A stretch of 64,000 nucleotides of DNA from Erinaceus europaeus (taxonomy: Eukaryota > Chordata > Mammalia > Eulipotyphla > Erinaceidae), in NCBI RefSeq assembly GCF_950295315.1, contig NC_080176.1:37406189-37470188 (forward strand), written 5' to 3'. A program made the position numbers and the translations under genes. Below, piece by piece: positions 45,576-57,511 of this stretch; the first letter of the stretch is position 1, and every line of letters starts with the position of its first letter. The notes under the pieces are model-generated. The model was not told the DNA's origin and ran no database searches. It saw only the letters and a program-made list of their open reading frames with translations.

Positions 45576-45686
45576 ACTAGAGGACAGGGGAGATAGCATA
45601 ATGGTTATTCAGAGAGTCTCTCATGCCTGATGCTCCCAAATCCCAGGTTCAATGCCCCAGACCACCAGTAGCTAGAGCTGAGCAAT

Positions 45687-45763
<77 letters not shown>

Positions 45764-45765
45764 GT
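45576..45765 (+). mobile_element. SINE type c with (TG)n and (TTG)n microsatellites
   Basis: 'ggagatagcataatggtta' and 'cccaggttcaatgcccc' head, followed by (TG) from about 45687 to 45731 and (TTG) to about 45763. The cysteine/valine and glutamine runs this gives in some frames are artefacts. Confidence 0.85.
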
Positions 45766-46489
45766 TTTTAATGAAACCAGTGAAACAAGTGATATAAGCC
45801 ATGCTTGGCCTAGGGAAGTCCTAGAAGTAAGGAACAAACTAGCAAGCTATTATAATGATGCAGGCAAGAGAGCAGAGACCTACCTTTCAGGGCAAAAACA
45901 CTGGGTGGAAGGGAAGTAGAAACAGAATGTGTCACAGAGAAAGATAGGTCATGGAAAGTGAATGCATGGAAACCACAGGGGAAAGGGTTTTCATGGCGAC
46001 GAAGACATAGGCCTGGAGGTCACTGAAGGGTAATTGTCCTGCTAAGAAAATTGAGGGAATTTCAATAATAAGAACATACTCATTACTAAAGGGATTGCTG
46101 ACACTGAACATAGAGAAAAGCTTTTCAGGAGGGAGGAGGTGTGAGCCCCAGAGAGGAAGCTGTAGTAAGAGTCAGGTTTAGCTGTCTTTAAAATATATAT
46201 TTATGTGTGTGTAAATATATATTAAATAATAATAAATATATTAAGTAACAAATGTATTAAATAAATATTTCTATAAGCATTTGTCTAAATTATATACTAT
46301 TTTAAACTATTTACTTATAGTATTTATAAATGTAAATATTTATAGATTATTTATATTTAATTATTTATAGATTATTTATATTTAATTATCATTTCAGTTA
46401 TATATGTTTGTTATATATCATATAAAATGTATTAACATACATTGATTAAACATAGTACATATATTAATGATAAATATACTTAAAAAAAA
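45766..46489. other. intron, AT-rich from about 46185
   Basis: Unique sequence and then about 300 bases of almost pure A/T with tatttataaa-like units. No gene. Confidence 0.5.
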
Positions 46490-46680
46490 CTATGTTTGTT
46501 AGGGCTGGGAAACGTTGAGAGGGGAAGGAGCAATAGGAAGGGACAGAGAAAGAGAGACACCTGCAGTGCTTCATAGCTAGTGGAACTTTCCCCCCTGCAG
46601 GTGAGGACTGGGGGCTTGAACCTGGGTCCTTGCAGATTATAATGTGTGTGCTCACCCAGGTGAACCACTGCCCAGCAGCT
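46490..46680 (-). mobile_element. SINE, minus strand
   Basis: 'acacctgcagtgcttcatag', 'gggcttgaacctgggtcc' and the ending 'aaccactgcccagcagc'. Confidence 0.8.
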
Positions 46681-47819
46681 TTTGTCATTATATTTTTGTT
46701 GAGCAGTTCGTTTTACTTTGTAGTGATTAACCATCTCCACCTATCCTTATGCAAGCACTGACTGTCTCAGTAACTGGGGTAAAAACTCATCCTGAGCTTT
46801 CTATCCAGCAGCAATCCAGGGAGGAAGCCCTGATCTTTCTGGAAATCTGAGTCTGTGGATAAAAATCTTTTAGCTGAGAGCTCAAGAAAACTCACTGTAA
46901 AGCAATTTAAATATCACTAAGACCTAGACTGGGACAAGCACATAGTTCTGATGGGGACATGTGTGCTGGAGGCCTGCCCCATCAGGACTGGGCCCCACCT
47001 GTCTAGTTCTGGGCTAAGTGTCCTCACCTGAGGGCACCCAGCACCACAAGCAGCTCCACCTTCTGCTAGGTTTACCTCCTCTGCTGGAATGAACTCTTTT
47101 CTGAAGGCCCTGCCCCAAATTCCTGTAAAGGCTACTCTCCTGGCTTCATTCTTGGCCCAGCTCCTAGCAGCACGTGGCTATCTCCTTCTCTCTGGGGACT
47201 GGAGATCCCTGCTGAGCTGGTGCCCTGTGGACATATTCTCAAGATCAGGGCTACACAGCAGGGAAAGTAAGGAGTCGCAAATGTTCTTTATTCAGGTCTT
47301 ACTTACATTTATTATGGTTGCATCTTTGTGTTAAGATTCAATCCAGCTCAAAAGTGCAAAGCAGCCTCCAGCTGAAGACAGACTTCATGTGGGGGTCAGC
47401 TCATCAGGAAGCAGGAACAAACTGTAACCCCTCTGTTTCCAGCTCTCTAGGTCCTTCCAAGGGCAAAGGCCCAAGCAAGTAACCACAAGAGAATATACGG
47501 GTTAGAGCTCCCTGTCCCTCTGGTTAGTCCAGTGTGGGTCTTCTCAAGGAACACTGGTTCTTCCAAAGTGCCAAGGACAGGAGACTCTCTGATGTCATGG
47601 CCCCAGGCAGAGCAGTTCTCAGGAAAGAGACCAGATTTCATGTGTGATGGAACTAACATAGATCTCCTCCAAAATGAATTCATGTCTGTTGAACTCATCC
47701 TCTAGGCTGGAAAGTCAAAACAGGAGCACACACTTAGCATTCTTCCTTCTCTCCCCCCTGACAATTCATTAACTGTCCTGTTTTTTGTTTGTTTGTTTCT
47801 TTTCTTCTCTCCAACACAG
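46681..47819. other. intron, no feature seen
   Basis: Unique-looking sequence up to the acceptor at 47819, which follows a T-rich tract with repeated gttt. Confidence 0.45.
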
Positions 47820-47989
47820 CCACTGCAGGACACCCCAGTCGCCTCCCTGAGGACCATGGAAGTGTGGCAAGACCATCAGTCTTGCCTACCCCCTATCCAG
47901 GCTCAGCCCAGGCGTGGAGCCCTACGGTTTGGGGACAGTCCCACCAGCCATGTGCAATTCAAACTTCCCCAGGTGTTGCTGCAACACAG
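47820..47989 (+). CDS. LAMA3: LAMA3 exon, spacer and start of LG4
   Basis: Reads PLQDTPVASLRTMEVWQDHQ, then SCLPPIQAQPRRGALRFGDS and PTSHVQFKLPQVLLQH. The acceptor is 'ctccaacacag' and the donor GTATTA at 47990, ending two bases into an Arg codon. LG4 starts about at GALRFGDS. The spacer is where alpha-3 is known to be cut outside the cell to release LG4-LG5; whether the QD pair is the cut site is inference. The spacer Cys is two residues later than I recall in human (WQDAC). Confidence 0.94.
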
Positions 47990-48044
47990 GTATTATTTTT
48001 TGTTTGTTTGTTTTCCATAAACCCTCCTCTCCATAGGAAAGTTC

Positions 48045-48605
48045 CTTACTCTTTTTTTTATTATTATTTATAAACAGGAAACATATAATAATAATAAAAG
48101 AACCATAGAATAAGAGGGGTACAACTCCACACAATTCCCACCACCAGAGCTCCATATCCTACCCCCTCCCCTGATAGCTTTCCTATTCTTTATCCCTCTG
48201 GGAGTATGGACCCAAGGATCATTATAGGATGCAGAAGGTAGAAGGTCTGGCTTCTGTAATTGCTTCCCCACTGAACATGGGCATTGACTGGTCGATCCAT
48301 ACTCTCAGCCTGCCTCTCTCTTTCCCTAGTGGGGTGGGGTTCTGGGGAACTGGTGCTCTGGGGGGGGGGGTTCTGGGGAACTGGACACACTGGTGAGGTC
48401 GTCTGTCCAGGAAAGTCTGGTTGGCATCATGCTAGCATCTGGAAACTGGTGGCTGAAAAGAGAGTGAACATACAAAGCCAAACAAATTGCAGATTAATTA
48501 TGAACCTAAAGGCTGGAATAGTTCAGATGAAGAGTTGGGGGGGGGGTCCTCCATTTGTAGATAGATAGTAGGCATATTTTAGTTATATTCCAAAGGGCCA
48601 ACAAA
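48045..48605 (-). mobile_element. R1 repeat copy
   Basis: T-rich start, 'taagaggggtacaactcc', 'aggatgcagaaggtagaagg' and 'gaaaagagagtgaacatac', ending at about 'ggcatattttagttatattc'. It includes a 10-base G-run at 48361-48370. It lies 55 bases after the donor of the exon ending at 47989. Confidence 0.85.
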
Positions 48606-49904
48606 GGTATTATTTAATTCTCCCACCCAAAGCCCCACACTAACTTGAACCCTTATTCTGCAGTCCTGCTCCAGAGCAGGTAGATGGCATGACACCATGC
48701 ACTCGTCACAAATGAAGGTGGCATGTCAACACTAGTGAAAAGAAGCGCCAGCCTGTACAGATGGCAGAGAGTGATTGCCCAAGAGGCCCCCTCACCACAG
48801 CTGAACAGCACACGTGCCCTGTGCTGCTCTGGGGCTGAAGCAAGAATTTGTGGTGTTCTAAAAATATGGGTGATATTCCTTTTCAAAGCTGCTGTTTATT
48901 TCCATAACAAATCACCTTTCTTCTGTGTTCCACAGTTGGGAGTGGCGGGGGCGGGGGGGAGGATTACTCTTTTAGGTAGACTCTGGGCTAGATAGATCAT
49001 TTGTAGAGAACAAATTTGGACTTTCAGTGCTAACCAGTGATATCTCTTTTGGGGGGAGGAGGGAAAGAATACAGATAATTCATCAGAAGATAAAAGAACG
49101 AGGTTTTGTCATTTTCAGATGATTTGAAGGAGGCATACATGAAAAGGTACCCGAGTTCCTTTGAGTGGTCTACAGAGGCAGGATTGTGAGGGTTCAAAAA
49201 GACCTGGCTTTAAGATTTGAGTTTAAATCCCCACTCAGCCTCCTGCTCGGGGCCTCTTGGATGCAGGTGTCAAGATGGGATCAGATCTTCCTAAGGGAGA
49301 TCGAGGAGTGCCTTCACTAGAGACCATGTCTTCACACTTAGTAAAGTGCAGGCAGCAAGGGGGAGTGGGTGGGAAGGGCCTCAGCTTGCAGTGTAAGAAA
49401 GAGACCCTGAAAAAGACCAGTGAGCTCATGAGAGGTCACTGGCAGAGGTCACTCCTTTGGCCAGGCCTGAGTATTCCCACCTAGCTCAGTTCTGGGCTAC
49501 AGAAGGAACTACAGAAGATAGCTTCTGATACCAGGGTGGAGCAGTTGGAGTTTACTGCCAGCAACCCCAAAGCTCCCTGGACAGGAACTTTGAACCTTGT
49601 GCCAGCTAGAGGCCACCTTGTGACCTCTCTAAACCTGAGCTTGTATGCCATAAGCTTGGCATAATCACGCCTATCTTCTGTGTTTCTGCAAATTGCTGCA
49701 GCTTATTGGACCTCAGTTTTTTAACCAGCTGAATGGGGTTGATGATGTGTTCTCTGCAGGGAGGGGGGCTCCTGGGGGATCGAGGAGAGGTTGACCCTGG
49801 GAGCCTCACCTATAAGCCAATATACAGGCAAGTGAAGCCAGGAAAGGGAAAAGTGGGGTCCTACAGGGGAACAGCTCATCTAGCAACTTCATCTCTCTCT
49901 CTCT
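48606..49904. other. intron, no feature seen
   Basis: Unique-looking sequence with G-rich runs near 48945 and 49050. No exon recognised. Confidence 0.4.
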
Positions 49905-50180
49905 CTCTCTCTTTGCCTCTAGGGTTATCTCTGGGGCTTGGTGCCAGCACTACAAATCCTATGCTCCTGGTGGCCATTTTTTTCCTTTTTTATTGGCTAG
50001 GACAAAGAGATACTGAGAAGGGAGGGGGAGATAGAGAGGGGGAGAAAAAGATAGACACCTGCAGACCTGCTTCACTGCTTGCGAAGCAACCCCCTTGCAG
50101 GCGGGGAGCCAGAGGCTCAAATGGGATCCTTATGCTTCACACTATGTGTGCTTAATCAGGTGCACTACCACTTGGCCCCC
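49905..50180 (-). mobile_element. ERI-type SINE
   Basis: Minus-strand copy after a (CT)n run at 49892-49912: 'ggggcttggtgccagcac', 'gcagacctgcttcactgc' and 'gtgcactaccacttggcccc'. Confidence 0.85.
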
Positions 50181-50385
50181 ACAACTTAATATCTCTACAT
50201 GCCCTGTGCATAATCTCAAGTCCCTGATTTGCCGGAACTGCTAGAAGAAAGCTAAGCAGACAGCAAAAGGGTCCTCTCCACTTTTTAAATATGCTCTCAT
50301 TTTCCCCCATTTGATTAGAGGCTTAGTGGTTTACAGTATAGTTGTTGACACATGGGTACAATTTCTCAGCTCCCCTTGAACCTGG

Positions 50386-50580
50386 TTAAGTCCTCACATT
50401 ATAGTTCACAAGGACCCCGGTTCAAGCCCCTGGTTCCCACCTGCAGGGGGAAAGCTTCAGAGTGGTGAAGCAGGGCTGCAGGTGTCTCTCTGTCTCTTTC
50501 CCTTTTCCTATCTTCCCCTCCCCCCTCAATTTCTCTCTGTCTCTATCTAATGATAAATACATTTAAAAAAAGATTAAAAA
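50386..50580 (+). mobile_element. SINE type b nested in L1
   Basis: Head partly replaced. 'aaggaccccggttcaagcccc', 'gggctgcaggtgtctctctg' and an A-rich tail. Confidence 0.8.
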
Positions 50581-50785
50581 TTTAAAAACAAAGAAAGGTC
50601 TCTGCAAAAAACAAAACAAAAAAAAACTATTACTCCCACTGTAGATCCATTTCCACAATGATGCATGGAAGCCCAATACCCTCTCCAATCTCTTCCTTCC
50701 CCTCTTTCCACAGATTCCTTTGCTTTGCTACAATACACTTCACCCAGTCCGTGTTTCACTTTCTATTTTCCCTTTTGTCCTTATT

Positions 50786-51080
50786 TCTTTTTTTTAAAGA
50801 ATTTTTTATATTTATTTAGTTATTTTTGCTTTTGTTGCCCTTGTTGTTGTAGTTATCATTGTTGTTATTGATATCATTGTTGTTAGATAGGACAGAGGGA
50901 AATGAAGAGAGGAGGGGAAGACAGAGGGGGAGAGAAAGATAGACACTTGCAGACCTGTTTCACCTCTTGTAAAATGACTCCCCTGCAGGTGGGGAGTCAC
51001 ATGCTTGAACCAGGATCCCTACACCAGTCCTTATGCTTCACGCCACCTACGCTTAACCCACTGTGCTACCATCTGACTCC
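50786..51080 (-). mobile_element. ERI-type SINE nested in L1
   Basis: Minus-strand copy; 'ttgtccttatttct' on both sides (about 50777 and 51082) is the target duplication. Confidence 0.9.
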
Positions 51081-51260
51081 CTTGTCCTTATTTCTCAAGC
51101 TCAGTTTATAAGTAAGATCATCCTGTATTCTTCCTTTTTTTTTTTTTCTGGCTCATCTCACTTAACATGATTCCTTCAAGTTCCGTCCAAGATGAGGCAA
51201 AGATGACCTCATAGTTAACAGTTGACTAGTATTCCATTATGTATAAATACCATGACTATT

Positions 51261-51789
51261 TAGCCACTTAGCTGTCATTAAGGGGCCCTCTCTTTATTAG
51301 CCCCTCCTCTGTGCACTACTCCCTAGAAAGACCCTACTCACCATACCCTCTTGGTCAAGGTGACCTCAAGGACAGCAGTCTCCCTGCAGATGGTGCCCAG
51401 ACTGCCCTTCCCCTCCCTGCTTGCCCTCCAGCCTCCACCACTTCCCCCAGCAGCTCTGCCCCCCACCTTGTACCTGCTCTCTCAGCACGTTCAATGTGAT
51501 GAGGTACTGGCTTTTTCAAATGATCCAGCCTCCATACCTTCCTGCCCAACATTAAACTATACATGAAACATTTTAAAAGTAATATTTCTAGAGTGAAAAA
51601 ATAGTCAATTATTAATACTTAAGTAAAAAGACAAAAAGATATTTACTGATGCATGTATACTTCCTGTATGCCTGGGAGAAAAACCAGAATGGTTTTTAAA
51701 TCACTTTAGTCTAGAAAATTGTAGCAATCAGAGTATGTTTTAAGTAAGTTGCAGGATTTGGAGTATTCTTTATTTTCACATTTGTTCAT
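51261..51789. other. intron, no feature seen
   Basis: GC-richer stretch at 51300-51500, then AT-rich. No exon phase or laminin similarity. Confidence 0.4.
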
Positions 51790-51955
51790 TCTTTATATTT
51801 CATATAGATAAATATAGACAGAGAGGAAGAGATACACCGTGTGAGAGGCCCCACAGTCCTGCCCCTCCATCCATGGAGCTTTGCCAGGTGCTATGGGTCT
51901 TCTCAAGGCATAAGATGCACACCCTGATCAGGTACATTATTACCTGACCCCCTCT
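51790..51955 (-). mobile_element. SINE fragment, minus strand
   Basis: 'cagagaggaagagataca', 'ggtacattattacctgacccc'; diverged. Confidence 0.55.
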
Positions 51956-51974
51956 TATTTAGTTAATTATTTAT

Positions 51975-52300
51975 TTAGTCACCAGGGCTAATGCTGGGGC
52001 TCCGTGTTAGCACTACAAATCCACCATCCCTGGTAGCCATGTCTTCCTTCCTTCCTTCCTTCCTTCCTTCCTTCCTTCCTTCCTTCCCTCCCTCCTTCCT
52101 TCCTTCCTTTCTACTTTACTTGATAGGACAAGAGAAATTGAAAGGGGACTTAGAGATGGAGAGAAAGAGAGATACCAACAGACTTACCTGCTTCACCACT
52201 TGTGAAACATCCCTCCTACAGGGGGAGGGGCTCGAACCCAAGTGCTTCCACACCGTAATGTGTATGCTCAGCCAGCTTCACTGCTGCCTGTTCCTCCTCC
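51975..52300 (-). mobile_element. SINE, minus strand, with (TTCC)n
   Basis: 'ctggggctccgtgttagcac' at the start, a (CTTC) microsatellite at about 52042-52108, then 'cctgcttcaccacttgtg' and 'ggctcgaacccaagtgc'. Confidence 0.8.
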
Positions 52301-52960
52301 CCAATTTCTGTTGTTTCAATTTTTGTCCTTCCTTTAAAATAAAAATAAAAATAAAAATAGTGTGCCACTATTTTAACCTCTTGGTGAATGTGTGAAAATG
52401 CTTCTTAGAGTCTAACCTTGCTCACATATCCTCCAGCAAGGAGTCATAGCTGCAGTATTATGAGCTGCTATTTGAATCCATACTGCCTTTTGGGGGTATA
52501 GTCTTTTTTTAAAGACATTTGTTTTAAGAAATAATTCTGGAAAGCAAATGTCAAGTCTAATCAGCAAAGCCCCATATGTAGAGAGTACTTTTATTCTGCA
52601 GCAACTTCTAGTATCCTCCTTAATTGGCTACCCCTCATCCTCCAAACCTCCGCAGTCACACGTAGACACACCAAGAGAAATATTGAGCAGTGTCACCATC
52701 TGGTTGGTTTAGTTTAGCAAATAGAGATTTCTTTTTCATTTTGAAGAATGTTACACTCAAGGGAACTTGCTGATCTGAAGAATTAAAGTGTCTGTCTCTC
52801 CTTGTTTGCTCAGTCTCATCATATTATAAAAGGAAGAAGTTACTGTCATTTTTTTCTTTCACTTCTTTTTACCTGCCGATTTTCCACTTTAGCCATGAGT
52901 TTTTGAGTGTTTGCTGCATGCCGGGCACTAGGGGTACAGCTTTAAAAGCAGGATATACTG
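52301..52960. other. intron, no feature seen
   Basis: Unique-looking sequence. Confidence 0.4.
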
Positions 52961-53190
52961 GGGCCTGCAGAGTAGCTCACCTTGGAGAGTGCCTCCTGTT
53001 GATGCAGGTGACCTGGTTTCAAGTCTGCTCTCCTCTACCTGGGGAAAGCTGTAATAAGTGTCTACACCACTCACCCCACCAGCTTCATTCCTCTTCCACC
53101 ATCAGGTACTGGCTTCTCAGTGTCCTCTCTGCCTCCTCCCATCTTCCTCTGCTCCCAGAGCCCTTGGCTTTGCTCCAGTGCTAAGTATTC
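52961..53190 (+). mobile_element. SINE, diverged, plus strand
   Basis: 'gggcctgcagagtagctcacc' with 'gtgacctggtttcaagtctg', related to the copies at 57930 and 58795. Confidence 0.6.
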
Positions 53191-53621
53191 TCTGGGTTCT
53201 AAAAGGACTGACATCTGGGAGAAATAAGTCAGTCATAAAAAGATGTTGTACAACTCCAAGTTCATGAGGTCCCTAGAGCAATGGGGTTATAGAGAAATAA
53301 AGTAGAAGTGTGGTTACTTTGAGCTGGGGAGTGGTGGACTGTTTAATGGGGGCAGTGTTTCCCTCTTGCAAGATGAAAAACCTTCTGGAGATTGGTTGCA
53401 CCATTTTGGCCAACTTCAGAGTGTGCCTGGCACTACTAGACTACACACAGAAATGATTATGGTGGTGAGTTTGTTATGTGGATTTTACTGAGTTATCCTC
53501 CTCCTTGCTATGTGCTGAGACTATACCACTAGCCAAGGTTGTCATTAAACTTCCTCTTCATTTCCCAACACAATAAGGAGGTGATGCAACAAAACTTCTT
53601 TTAAAAAATGTTTAATGCTCA
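53191..53621. other. intron, no feature seen
   Basis: Unique-looking sequence. Confidence 0.4.
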
Positions 53622-53850
53622 TTTTCTTTTTTTCTTATTAGTGATTTAATAATGATTGACAGGGTTGCAGGATAAGAGAGGTACAATTCCAAACAATCCC
53701 CACCACCAGAATTCCATATCCCACCCCCTCCACTGGAAGGTTTCCTATTCTTTATATCTCTGGAAGTATGGGCTAAAATTCTTTATGGGATACAGAAGGT
53801 GGAAAGTCTGGGTTCTGTAATTGCTTCTCCACTGAACATTTCCATCTCTT
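53622..53850 (-). mobile_element. R1 repeat copy, short
   Basis: 'cttattagtgatttaataatg', 'taagagaggtacaattcc' and 'ctgtaattgcttctccactg'; variant start as at 33465. Confidence 0.8.
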
Positions 53851-53919
53851 TTGTTCATGCAGTCTGTCTCTACTGTCTTCCACGTGATGTACACCATCTA
53901 GAAACTTCATGAAAGAAAG

Positions 53920-54045
53920 ATTTAGAGATTGAGGCCAGAGCACTGCTCAGCTTTAGCTTGTGGTACTAGGGATTGAATGAGACCTCAGAATGCCAGGCAT
54001 GAAAGTCTTTTTGCATAACCATTATGCTGTCTCCCCATTTTAACA
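53920..54045 (-). mobile_element. SINE type c, minus strand
   Basis: 'gagcactgctcagctttagc' and 'ggcatgaaagtctttttgc' to 'attatgctgtctcccc'. Confidence 0.75.
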
Positions 54046-54094
54046 ATGACATTTTTTTTAACAACAGAATATAATGACTTTTAAATTTCCCCAG

Positions 54095-54275
54095 AAAAGG
54101 GTAGGGGTGTGGGAAATTGGTAGAGCATCTGTCTTACATATTTGAGGTCCTGGGCTCTATCCCTGACACCACAAATGCAGCTCAAAGACAACAACAAATC
54201 CAGCATCATGCACAGTGGAACAGTGATCTAGCTGGTCTCTCTCACATGAAAAAATACTTTCTGTTAAAAAATAAT
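54095..54275 (+). mobile_element. SINE, diverged, plus strand
   Basis: 'gtagggg' head followed by 'ttggtagagcatctgtctta' and 'cctgggctctatccctg', tRNA-like boxes. Confidence 0.55.
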
Positions 54276-54349
54276 AAATGAATGAAAGCCCCCAGAGAGA
54301 CAGATTATTTAATCAGCACCTGCCTTAAATTATTCATTTCAAAACTCCA

Positions 54350-54515
54350 GGTTGAGAAGACAGCATAGTGACTATGCCAAAGACCTTTTATTCTTGAAGC
54401 TCTGAGGCCCCAGGTTCAATCCCTGGCACCACCAAAAACCAGAACCGAGCAGTGCTCTGGAATCTCTCTGTAGGTCTTTCATTAAAATAAATACTTTAAG
54501 AAGAAGAAAAAAAAA
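54350..54515 (+). mobile_element. SINE type c
   Basis: 'gagaagacagcatagtgact', 'cccaggttcaatccctgg' and 'gagcagtgctctgg', with an A-rich end. Confidence 0.8.
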
Positions 54516-54589
54516 TCAGCCCCTTTGCCAGTCTCAGAGATCTGAGAAGCACTCAAGCCTGCTTTCCTGTTACTTGCTTCTCCCCACAG

Positions 54590-54773
54590 GGTGGGGTTTA
54601 CTGTGGACATTCAGACGGTGTCCTCCAGAGGGCTGGTATTCTACGCAGGCACCAAGAGCTCCTACATGGCTCTCTACCTCTCAAATGGACGCCTGGTCTT
54701 CACCTTGGGAGCAGGAGGGGAAAAACTGAGGCTCAAAAGCAAAGAGAAGTACAATGACGGCAGGTGGCACAAG
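54590..54773 (+). CDS. LAMA3: LAMA3 exon, LG4 core
   Basis: The first base completes Arg, then VGFTVDIQTVSSRGLVFYAG, TKSSYMALYLSNGRLVFTLG and KLRLKSKEKYNDGRWHK. This is the laminin G-like jelly-roll core (RGLVF, ALYLxxGRLVF, NDGRWH). The acceptor is 'ctccccacag' and the donor GTAAGA at 54774, phase 0. The matching human stretch NSFMALYLSKGR belongs to a syndecan/heparin-binding peptide region; here the Lys of SKGR is Asn. The human Cys in KEKCNDG is Tyr. Confidence 0.95.
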
Positions 54774-55139
54774 GTAAGAGGAACGGCTGCTTGCAGTGCA
54801 TGCAGGCTACCAGAGAGCAGCCAAGGGCAGGACTGTCAGCCTGCAGATGGACTGTGGCCAGAGACACTGGTTGTCCAACATCTTTGCAGCAGGGTTTGCT
54901 GCTCACAGCACACAAGGGTCTCATTTCCAATGCCTACCAGCACTGCTTCTCCAGTCCCCACACGCCTCACTCTCTGCCTCACCCCCCTTGACTGCTCCTG
55001 TCACTTCCTACCTCCTGCTACTGTCCTGCTCCTCCTTCAGGACAAATGTCACATCCCTCTACTGGAATGGTATCACCACAGCACCCTTAGCTTCCCTTCT
55101 TGGACTTGAAAGTAAACCACGCTTACAGAGCAGTTGAAG
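54774..55139. other. intron, no feature seen
   Basis: The reading frame of the exon runs on into the intron for about 110 codons, but the splice donor and the loss of LG similarity show this is not coding. Confidence 0.6.
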
Positions 55140-55315
55140 GAGCTGGGAGATAGCTCAGGGAGTAGAGCACATAGCTAACCATGCACCACGACCCAGCTAC
55201 AACATGGGAGCACCACACCAGTGGGAAGCCTCGCGAGCAGTGAATTGGTGCTCTGATGTCTCTCTTCTCTGTCTCATGGCCTCTGTCTTAAAACAAAAGG
55301 GAGGAAATGAGTACA
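55140..55315 (+). mobile_element. SINE, diverged, plus strand
   Basis: 'gagctgggagatagctcagg' and 'ccatgcaccacgacccagc'; older family member. Confidence 0.6.
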
Positions 55316-55847
55316 CTGGAAGCAGAGGAATAACACAGGTACAAACCCCTGAAATTAAAAAATAAGGGTGTGGGGAAGGGGGAGAAGACAGTTTAAGTCA
55401 GGATGGGAACTTGATTTTTCCTGTTGGAAGATCTGCAGCACAAAAAACCTTAAGAATCCTTATAGATCACACTCACTTATTCATTTAGGAAACACTCAAT
55501 GAGCTACCATACTGGAGCATATAAGAAAAAAATTTCCCTCTATGTCAGATGAAAGTGCTTTAAAAATGCTAAAGCAAAACTAGGAGGTAACCAGTTAGGA
55601 TTTAGATCAAGCAGGGAAGGAAAGGAAGCTTCCTCTAGAGGGTAATAGTCACAGGAAGTCCAAGAGGGAGTATTCCAGGCAGAGGAAACAGCAGCAACAA
55701 AGACTGGAGGTAGAAATTAGCTGTGTGAACAGATCAAAAGAAAAATAAATTGGAGAGGTTGGGCCAGGGATTTAAGCTCTGAAGGCCACACAGAGGACCT
55801 TAGACTTTATTCAGAATGTCTCTGAAGCCTTTGGAGTGATCACTTTA
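55316..55847. other. intron, no feature seen
   Basis: Unique-looking sequence. Confidence 0.4.
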
Positions 55848-56060
55848 GGGGCTGGATGGTGACACACCTGGTGAGTACACATTTTACAATGCACAAGGAC
55901 CCAGGTTTGAGCTCCAAGTCCCCACCTACAAGGGGAAAGCTTTGTGAGTGGTGAAACAGTATTTTGGGTGTCTCTCTGTCTCTCTCCCTCTCTACCACCC
56001 TCTTCCCCCTCAATTTCTGGCTGTCTCTATCCAATAAATAAAGATAATTAATTTTTTAAA
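55848..56060 (+). mobile_element. SINE type b
   Basis: 'aggggctggatggtgacacac', 'aaggacccaggtttgagc' and 'ctatccaataaataaagat'. Confidence 0.88.
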
Positions 56061-56769
56061 AGGCAGTGATAACTTTAATAAAAGAAAAATACATTGGAAG
56101 GATTACATTTTGAAAACTTTCCTTAGCCTAAGAGACTGAAATGGGTGGCATGGAAGCAAAGACCAGACAGATGTCATTGTCTCGACTTCAAGGAACTGTG
56201 ATGCGTGTGGATAGCAGGCAGGACCCAGGGGCTTGGTGATGGAGAGTCTGTAGTACAAAAGCAGGGGAGCAATATTCAGTCCTTTGGTCTGGGGTCAGCA
56301 ATTGTACCAGTAGTGATATTCTTCCTGAGGTGGAGAAGATGGGGCAGAGGTGGTACAGGCTAACTGAGAATAGAAGGGAAGCATTTCCAACCTGGGGGAG
56401 AGTAGGAGTTGTGTTGGAGTGTCCTCGGATCAAGGTGTTTATCAGGAATTGACATCCATGTGGCAGAAGACAGCAGAGACCAGTCGTCACCACTGGGCAT
56501 ATCAATTGGAGGTAACTAAAGTGAGTATTGTCACAGTCATAAGAGAGAAGAGTCCGTACTAGAGTCTAGAGACCTTGACATCTGGCAAAGAGTCAGAGCA
56601 ATAGCCACTTGGCCCTCCAGGATCTCTGCTCAAAGGTATGTGTGGCTCCTCCCATCTTAGTTTTACTAAGTAGGTCCAGTGCTGTCCTTAAAAGGCCAAT
56701 TAATCAAGAGGGAAGTGCCCATCAGGCTGCTAGTATAACCTGAAAAGTTGGCAGAAGCATGTCTCAAAA
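56061..56769. other. intron, no feature seen
   Basis: Unique-looking sequence. Confidence 0.4.
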
Positions 56770-56982
56770 ACTCGACTTTTTTTTTAAAAAAGAAACAGAA
56801 ATTGAAAGAAAAAGGGAGATAACAGATAGAGGGAGAGAGAAAAAGAAACACCTGTAGGACTAGTTCACCACTCATGAAGCAAGCTTCCCCCCCTGCAGGT
56901 GAGGACCAGAGGCTTTGACCCCGGGTCCTTGAGCATGGCAACATGTACATTCAATGGAGTACATAGCCATCTAACCCCTCAA
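56770..56982 (-). mobile_element. SINE, minus strand
   Basis: 'gtaggactagttcaccactc', 'cccctgcaggtgaggacc' and 'agccatctaacccctc'. Confidence 0.8.
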
Positions 56983-57419
56983 AAACCGTCTTAACATCTG
57001 AGACAATGAGCAGCATTTTTGACAGCAAGTGACAGAAAAGTAGGTGCTAGGGAGAGGCTGCAGGTAGGTGCAGGCTTGGGAATGGGGAGGTCAGGGCCCA
57101 GATGAGGCTAAAGAGACTGGCTTCCTCAAAGATCCTTCACACACTCGTCAAATTGGGCTGTGCTAGCTGAGGTGCTATTGTTCACGTGGCAGCTTCAGGT
57201 GTGTGCTGTCCGCAGAAACTCTGACCCACAGAATATTTGTCAGTTTTCTTAAGACCAACACCTGGAATTTGCTAGGTATGTGTAGAGTCAAAAAGGAGTT
57301 TATGATGCTCACTTACTCATTGGCTCTGCTCAAGTGATTCCGTACCCCTTTGTTGCATGGGTGGTGTGTGTCTGTTTATCGCCTGTTAGTTATTTATCTT
57401 CTGTAAAGTTTTCCAGATC
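56983..57419. other. intron, no feature seen
   Basis: Unique-looking sequence. Confidence 0.4.
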
Positions 57420-57468
57420 AACTATGTCTTTTATTTTCTTTTATGCACTTTTAACGAGAGGGAGACAC

Positions 57469-57511
<43 letters not shown>

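Larger units (their letters stand above)
50290..51260 (-). mobile_element. L1 3' UTR and ORF2 end, split by two SINEs
   Basis: Antisense L1 pieces at 50290-50385 ('cacatgggtacaatttctc'), 50625-50785 ('agattcctttgctttgc') and 51075-51260 ('cacttaacatgattccttc', 'actagtattccattatg'). The order is that of one L1 3' end. Confidence 0.7.

Noticed and set aside
45605..45919. Frames with Cys-Val, Gln or Thr-His runs
   Set aside because: Direct translation of (TG)n and (TTG)n microsatellites attached to a SINE.
47990..48615. 'ggtattattt' at the donor (47989) and again at 48606 as a target duplication of the R1 copy
   Set aside because: About 55 unexplained bases lie between the first match and the R1 start, and the match is low complexity, so it is probably chance.
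54774..55109. Extension of the LG4 exon frame by over 110 codons
   Set aside because: A good GTAAGA donor ends the exon, similarity to laminin G stops there, and the exon at 58530 continues the domain in phase.
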